Positions 60,701-64,000 of a stretch of DNA of 64,000 nt are shown here, piece after piece. The notes below the pieces were generated by a model. It ran no database searches and was not told the origin of the DNA. It saw only the letters and a program-made list of their open reading frames with translations. The position numbers were made by a program, and so were the translations under genes. This DNA comes from Vandiemenella viatica (Eukaryota; Arthropoda; Insecta; Orthoptera; Morabidae), in assembly GCA_031002005.1 (NCBI GenBank), contig CM061921.1, positions 171,810,935 through 171,874,934 on the forward strand. Reading direction: 5' to 3'. Each line of letters opens with the position of its first letter. Position 1 is the first letter of the stretch.

Positions 60701-61029
60701 TGAAGCACAGAATAACATGTGACGAAAACCAGAGAATATGGACTTGGGCCAGGCGAAGAATAGCCTTCCTAGACAGAACTTCCCCTCTAACAGTGAGTAT
60801 CCAGGAAATATTGAAACCAGACAAATCGAGATATCCCGAAACGAAACATAATACTGTACAGTGGATACTAGGCAACACCTTAGCTTACATCCCAAAAACC
60901 GAGAAGACTACCTATTACGAGTATATAGCTCACATGAATATTTTATATTACGAAACAATCCAAAATCAAAACTATAAAAAAGATTTTGCACGAATGCTCG
61001 ATATAATAATGACGGAAACTTTTCCGTGA
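57699..61029 (+). pseudogene. ORF2 of the L1/Tx1-like LINE: endonuclease, RT, zinc region
   Basis: Frames 57699-57908 and, after a shift near 57890, to 58417: MTSNQSYSIATINTNRI, IAMLQEVTL (catalytic Glu), INIYAPSGNNN, IIMGGDFNCVLN and LSFSDHSSM (SDH intact). Stops at 58415 and near 58787 interrupt the linker. RT: GKSPGPDGLPIEFY (59053), IRPITLLNTDFKILTRIL, SDQASAIPGRSI, LFLDFEKAFDRID, VRQGCPLSMILY, YADD at 59737-59748. A 530-codon frame (59095-60687) covers most of the RT. After RCTKC and a stop, NTDSLKHRITC completes a C-x2-C...H-x4-C zinc motif. It ends FARMLDIIMTETFP. Confidence 0.88.
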
Positions 61030-61135
61030 CAATAATCAAACCAGACAGAACTACTCATACTACCCTCAAAGAACAAAATGAAGGCACACTGAATAAAAGA
61101 AAATAAGATAACGTGAACTGCGCCAAATGAATCAA

Positions 61136-61183
<48 letters not shown>

Positions 61184-61187
61184 AAAA

Positions 61188-61215
61188 GTGGCTAAAGCGC
61201 TGGCTTATGAACGTC

Positions 61216-61252
<37 letters not shown>

Positions 61253-61312
61253 TAAAGAGCTTGCTTACGAACGTCGTGGTCTCCGGTTCAAATCTCCGTG
61301 GAGGCTAAGATT
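61188..61312 (+). repeat. tRNA-like segments after the LINE tail
   Basis: GTGGCTAAAGCGCTGGCTTA (61188 on) gives a box A-like start that breaks off after 31 bases into a second A-run of about 30. It then restarts as TGGCTAAAGAGCTTGCTTAC (61249 on) and continues to a box B GGTTCAAATCTCC near 61283. It looks like a tRNA-derived SINE or tRNA target sequence that was partly duplicated. No complete cloverleaf by eye. Confidence 0.55.
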
Positions 61313-61885
61313 TTTAAAAATTGTTTTTCTTCGTAAGAGTCAGGCCTGGGCCGTAGGTTATTTGGATTGAATGTTAAACTGTAGATATTATAAAGTTAGG
61401 GGTGCAATGCGAGGCAAATCGTAGGTAGTCTTGCAATTTTGTAGGTGTACACTTTTTTACGTTATAATGATCCCTCAGGTGTTGTTCGCAGTCAGTGTGT
61501 GAGTGTGAACCACAGTAATACTAATATAAATACGGAAGTAAGTCTATGTCTTTTGTTACGTTTTGACGACTAAATGGCTATATCGTTGTGATGGAATTTT
61601 ATAAGGAAATCTGTATGAAGGGCACAGGATATTTTTTCCAGTATGATTAACAGTTGTAGTCACGAAATTTTGAAATCTTATCGAATAGTGACAGAAATAT
61701 GTTGGAAATTGATTCTCTTCAAGAGGCAGGTTCGACGGTAGAGTGATATAGTGATAGCTTTCCTGTCATATTATGCCGACTCGATATTGTTTGGGACCAA
61801 TCCTTCGTTACCAACAACTTTTTATATTTAATTCTGGCAAAAAAATTCTTAATCTACGCGTACGAAGTCGCGGGTACCAGGCTAG

Positions 61886-63300
61886 TTTCTCATATTTCTC
61901 AACTGTAATTCGTCTAAGGATATCGAATCCATAGTTCCATTATACTGAAGTTGCTCCTTTTGGAGATCTGGGTTTCCTGTGTACCACAAGTTCCTTTAAC
62001 ATTACTTCCCCCGTTGTTAATTAATCAACTGAATGTGTACAACATCTTTCTTTGTTTTATTTACAAGTCTTGGGGCTTTATATACATAGTCTAGTATTCC
62101 ATGTATGTCGTTTTGTATACTAGCTATAAATCTGTTCCACGATCACAATGTGCAGATCTTGTTGTCTGTTAGGCAACATTTATTTTGTATATGTATTCTT
62201 ATTCTGTTTCTTACGTTTTATTTTGAAGGAATTTCCTAATGATCTTTTCTTATCCTTAATCGCTTTCACTATACAATAATTCCATATTCTTAATCCTTAA
62301 CTTTTTCTATAATTATTTATTTTTCATTATCGCTTCATGAGTTTCGCTCTGCACGCATTATTTTGTATTCTGGCATTCCTCATCAACGTCATCCACCGTT
62401 GGTACACCTAAAAAAATACTTTCGTAATTAATTTTGATATAGTCTTTTAACACTTTCTTGTTCTAGTAAGTGCACTTTAAAAACTTCTTGGCTTGTATCT
62501 TTGCATGGACTTACTTTCTTCCATTTTACAATCATTGTAATTTTTGTGACCACTGAATAGAGGTCAGAGTGGATATCACTTCCTTGTTGTTCGTGAACAT
62601 TTTGTATTTGGTTAAGAATTTTATCATTTGCAATTATGTAATTATCTTTGGTTATGGCCTCTAAAACCCCAATTGTATTTGTGAATATCATCCTTCTTGA
62701 TAAAAGTATTATTGATTTTCAGCTGGTTAAAAATCGCAAATCACTGAAGTTCCTCCCCTTTCTGCTTATATGCTGCTTTCCGATTCACCAACTACTCCCG
62801 AAATTGGGGTGATTCCAACTCTGCTGTTTAAGTCACCACATATAAAGACATGATTTCTCTTATTTATTTTAATTAGCTGGTGTTAAAGCTCATCATAAAA
62901 TATCTTTGTGTCCTATTTCTTTCCTTCTTCCGGTTTGAAAAACGAAAATTAGCATCAAGTGTCCTCTGTTTTAAATTTGCATCACTATTCTTTCATTTAT
63001 GAGTGGATGTTTTCCATTATTTACTTACCAATATTTCTACCCCGCTGCTTGCGCGTCTACTATGGGAAACTCCACAGTATGTCATCGTGCATTGGCTAAG
63101 ATCTTTAGTAGCTTTTTAATTTTTTCTTGGTTTAAGTTACAACGGAGATATCAAATCCCTTCTCACGTAGATTATTTTCCAGTTTCTGTATTACCTAGTC
63201 CCCTAGCATTAAAAGTAGTTAATTTTATTCGATGCATGATACCTAATCGCTTGACCTTGACATGCAGGGGCTGGTTCGAGCGGTTCGTTATATAGGGGGC
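61886..63300 (-). pseudogene. Endonuclease half of the old LINE, upstream of the Helitron
   Basis: Minus strand from about 63250 down: MHRIKLTTFNARGLGNTETGK (endonuclease N-terminus), HVFICGDLNSRVGITP near 62855-62810 (catalytic Asp/Asn), DIHSDLYSVVTKI and KVHLLEQESVKRLYQN near 62560-62430 (end of endonuclease and linker), and SISLDELQLRNMRN up to the boundary at 61886. The last residues join in frame to RKACDSDGV across the Helitron. Several stops and shifts. Confidence 0.8.
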
Positions 63301-64000
63301 GCCGAATATAAGGCGATAAATCGTCTGCGCAAAAAATGAAAAATAAATTCTATAATAACCTAGCATACTGTTCACATATTATTTTAACACATTAAACATC
63401 CATAAGAGTATATAAACGTACGAGCTTCAGCTTAATGCATAGTCGTATGTGGTCACAGAATCAAGTCAACTCTCGAGTAAGCTTGAGTTACTCGTATCAA
63501 GAAAATCACAACTCGTCACGTAATTAGCACTCCCCCGTGACGCTCCGCGCCTCCTATTCTGGCCTTTAGGCTTGGAGTTCGTTCACATGCGGATGCATGT
63601 TTATGGGGTGAGAGTCAACCTACTTATGTATTTCTACCATGTTAGACCTTAGGTGATTGCAGAAAGAAAGTTAATCTGACGCACAAAACCAAGGCGAAAC
63701 TGAGTAGGATTCAGAATTTCTCGCAAAATTTTTTAGAGTTGGAAAGTAATCTTAATCGTGGTCACCAGAACTAGTTTCACTCGCGACGGAAGAAAAATTA
63801 TGTAATACAAGTCCTTCAGACGAGGCTCGTGATGATAAAAGCAGCATGTACGAGAAGATTTAGAAACGGGTGGAACGTCGTCTGCATTTCAAAACATTAC
63901 AGAATAGCATGTATACCATTACCGTCGCCTATGGAAAGTACAAATTATGATGATATTTCAAAATGGTTGCTCATTGACTCTGCAGCCAGAGACGAAAAAA
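63301..64000. other. Spacer, no gene recognised
   Basis: No coding or transposon signal seen; sequence runs off the window. Confidence 0.45.

Larger units (their letters stand above)
56100..61176 (+). mobile_element. L1/Tx1-like LINE inside the Helitron
   Basis: About 5 kb with two ORFs overlapping by ATGA (57699-57702) and a 39-base A-tail at 61138-61176. ORF1 (56240-57702) has a CCHC knuckle. ORF2 has endonuclease, RT and a C-terminal Cys/His region. A few shifts and stops make it inactive, but the low damage suggests a moderately young copy. The 5' end is approximate: a leader from about 56100 precedes the ORF1 ATG. Clade by GKSPGPDGLPIEFY and SVRQGCPLSMILY style motifs and the C-terminal zinc region. 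Confidence 0.88.
55866..61885 (+). mobile_element. Non-autonomous Helitron carrying an L1-like LINE
   Basis: The 5' end at 55866 is TCTTTATATATAAAGATGAA, the TC start and A/T-rich leader typical of insect Helitrons, followed by GTTTGTTTG repeats and GGATGAAACTTTGCACAC. The 3' end at 61885 is a GC hairpin (CGCG TACGAAGT CGCG) followed by CTAG. It is inserted between A (55865) and T (61886), as Helitrons do. Without the LINE inside, the Helitron would be roughly 0.75-0.8 kb and non-coding. Removing it joins the host LINE frame exactly (see findings). Confidence 0.9.

Noticed and set aside
61249..61312. Functional tRNA gene
   Set aside because: Box A and B are present but no acceptor stem or complete cloverleaf can be drawn, and the head is duplicated next to A-runs.
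1..64000. CRISPR arrays, operons, bacterial promoters or rRNA
   Set aside because: No regularly spaced short repeats, no compact gene order and no rRNA-like sequence; the window is eukaryotic.

Overview
This window looks like a stretch of a large, transposon-rich arthropod genome, most likely an insect. The evidence is the mix of I-clade, RTE, CR1/Jockey-like and L1/Tx1-like LINEs, mariner and Tc1 elements, tRNA-derived SINEs, a Helitron and long A/T-rich spacers with no dense gene order. The SINE core and the 3' end of the LINE at 9.85 kb resemble repeats I associate with polyneopteran insects, but that is memory and not a test. I found no convincing cellular protein-coding gene. Nearly all recognisable coding sequence belongs to mobile elements, and all but one element (the mariner at 34.1-35.5 kb) is visibly broken.

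Layout. 0.3-1.6 kb: a foldback DNA element with a SINE inside. 6.3-9.6 kb: an RTE-like LINE with three frameshifts. 9.85-11.26 kb: the 3' part of a CR1/Jockey-like LINE, minus strand. 13.15-15.17 kb: a 2-kb palindrome with 828-bp arms and an orphan ORF. 17.2-19.6 kb: two dead Tc1 elements. 19.6-22.6 kb: an I-like LINE split by an antisense mariner. 23.7-24.3 kb: an exact 288-bp tandem duplication. 25.55-37.55 kb: an old inverted duplication about 12 kb long, whose arms were later hit separately by a LINE, a hAT-type MITE, mariners and SINEs. 37.6-38.0 kb: a LINE ORF1 fragment. 39.8-41.4 kb: a gag-like remnant of an LTR element. 42.5 kb: a hammerhead ribozyme motif of Penelope type. 42.9-49.0 kb: a nearly complete I-clade LINE, minus strand. 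49.2-49.7 kb: another LINE fragment. 55.2-63.3 kb: a three-level nest, in which an L1-like LINE lies inside a Helitron and the Helitron lies inside an older LINE.

These elements do not form a pathway. What they share is a history of nested insertion that can be read from empty sites. The old LINE reads in frame again if the Helitron is removed at its A|T site. The two arms of the 12-kb inverted repeat act as filled and empty alleles for each other. The only element that looks able to make an active enzyme is the DDx46D mariner, with a 350-codon open transposase and 109-bp inverted ends that differ at two positions.

Limits: percent identities are from reading by eye over parts of each alignment, clade names rest on remembered motifs, and element boundaries without inverted repeats or target duplications are approximate.
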